Below, piece after piece: positions 63,663-64,000 of a stretch of 64,000 nt of DNA. Source of the DNA: Streptomyces lacrimifluminis (GTDB lineage Bacteria; Actinomycetota; Actinomycetes; Streptomycetales; Streptomycetaceae); assembly GCF_014646095.1 (NCBI RefSeq), contig NZ_BMMU01000020.1, positions 111,543-175,542 of the forward strand. Reading direction: 5' to 3'. Below the pieces are notes generated by a model. That model worked only from the letters and a program-made list of their open reading frames with translations, made no database searches and was not told the origin of the DNA. The first letter of the stretch is position 1, and each line of letters starts with the position of its first letter. A program made the translations under genes and the position numbers.

Positions 63663-64000
63663 AGCCCGAGCCGCTTGAACCGGGTACGGCGATCGCCTGC
63701 AGCCGGAAGTGGCCAACCCACTACCTACGACTCCCTCTCAGCGGGGGCAATTCTGGCGTGCCTGCATACCGAATTGCGAACGCGCGGAACTCAATTATGA
63801 GCTACCGAGGGAATCGGCTAACGTAGTGAATGTCGAAAGGCCAACGGGCGAAAGCCGGAAGGCCTGAGGCAATCCCACCGACTGGGAATCGGATACGGAA
63901 ACGGTCTGATAGAGTCGGAAACGCAAGACCGAAGGGAAACTGCCCGGAGGAAAGCCCGAGAGGGTGAGTACGAAGGAAGCGTCCGTTCCTTGAGAACTCA
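63663..64000 (+). other. rRNA operon leader (16S gene begins beyond the window)
   Basis: A G/A-rich, noncoding leader ending in CCCGGAGGAAAGCCCGAGAGG, GGTGAGTAC and CCTTGAGAACTCA, which match the conserved Streptomyces pre-16S leader with its boxA-like antitermination sequence. Tandem promoters are expected here. The mature 16S rRNA is not reached. Confidence 0.85.

Noticed and set aside
63663..64000. Start of the 16S rRNA gene itself
   Set aside because: The visible sequence ends in the pre-16S leader; the conserved 5' end of mature 16S is not reached.

Overview
The window is chromosomal DNA of a high-GC filamentous actinomycete, almost certainly Streptomyces. The evidence is the very high GC content with strong G/C bias at third codon positions, frequent GTG starts, a chaplin gene (chpE type), a streptophobe-family gene, the GATC-binding nucleoid protein Gbn, Spo0M, and a Streptomyces-type rRNA leader. 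Gene order resembles the core of the S. coelicolor chromosome around SCO1790-SCO1850 (from memory, not searched). I see no prophage, transposase gene, CRISPR array or tRNA. This is mostly core genome.

Layout. 1-6.5 kb (- strand): an aerobic cobalamin operon behind a cobalamin riboswitch, cobD-cobQ-cobN-chelatase ATPase, with 4-bp overlaps between genes. 6.6-9.3 kb: a small membrane protein, a Pit phosphate transporter with a PhoP-type PHO box, and a secreted GH25 lysozyme. 9.5-16.4 kb: class II aldolase, alpha/beta hydrolase, an unknown protein, a VOC protein, a zinc metallopeptidase and an ABC-F ATPase. 16.4-20.6 kb: gbn preceded by six clustered GATC sites, an enoyl-CoA hydratase, and a five-gene Asp23/AmaP envelope-stress cluster.

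20.7-28.3 kb: SDR, GH15 trehalase/glucoamylase-like, SURF1, zinc-ribbon protein, DEDDh exonuclease with a BRCT-like C-terminus, fatty acid hydroxylase, YhhN and CopD. 28.4-34 kb: two tandem paralogous secreted subtilases, then DUF485-ActP acetate transport. 34-37.9 kb: moaA, small membrane proteins and tyrS. 38-42.8 kb: the TldD/TldE pair, then fabG-fabI of type II fatty acid synthesis.

43-50.1 kb: a small secreted protein, a GntR regulator divergent from an MFS exporter, short membrane proteins, SixA, SerB and a streptophobe protein with a poly-proline tail. 50.3-53.7 kb: an FHA-FHA-ABC transporter (Rv1747 type) and a secreted SLT transglycosylase with a structured leader. 53.7-54.6 kb has no supported intact gene. 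54.6-57.2 kb: a GAF histidine kinase/LuxR regulator pair, chpE and an internally shortened second chaplin. 57.3-63.6 kb: an unknown protein, an ABC ATPase, NfeD-SPFH, HNH nuclease, PEBP, Spo0M and an Aag DNA glycosylase. 63.6-64 kb: the promoter and leader of an rRNA operon whose 16S gene begins beyond the window.

The most notable signals are noncoding or small: the GATC array before gbn, two MITE-like inverted-repeat elements, the truncated chaplin with an odd start, a CRP-like palindrome before the acetate permease genes, and an SDR lacking its catalytic Tyr/Lys. No clearly new multi-gene system was found.
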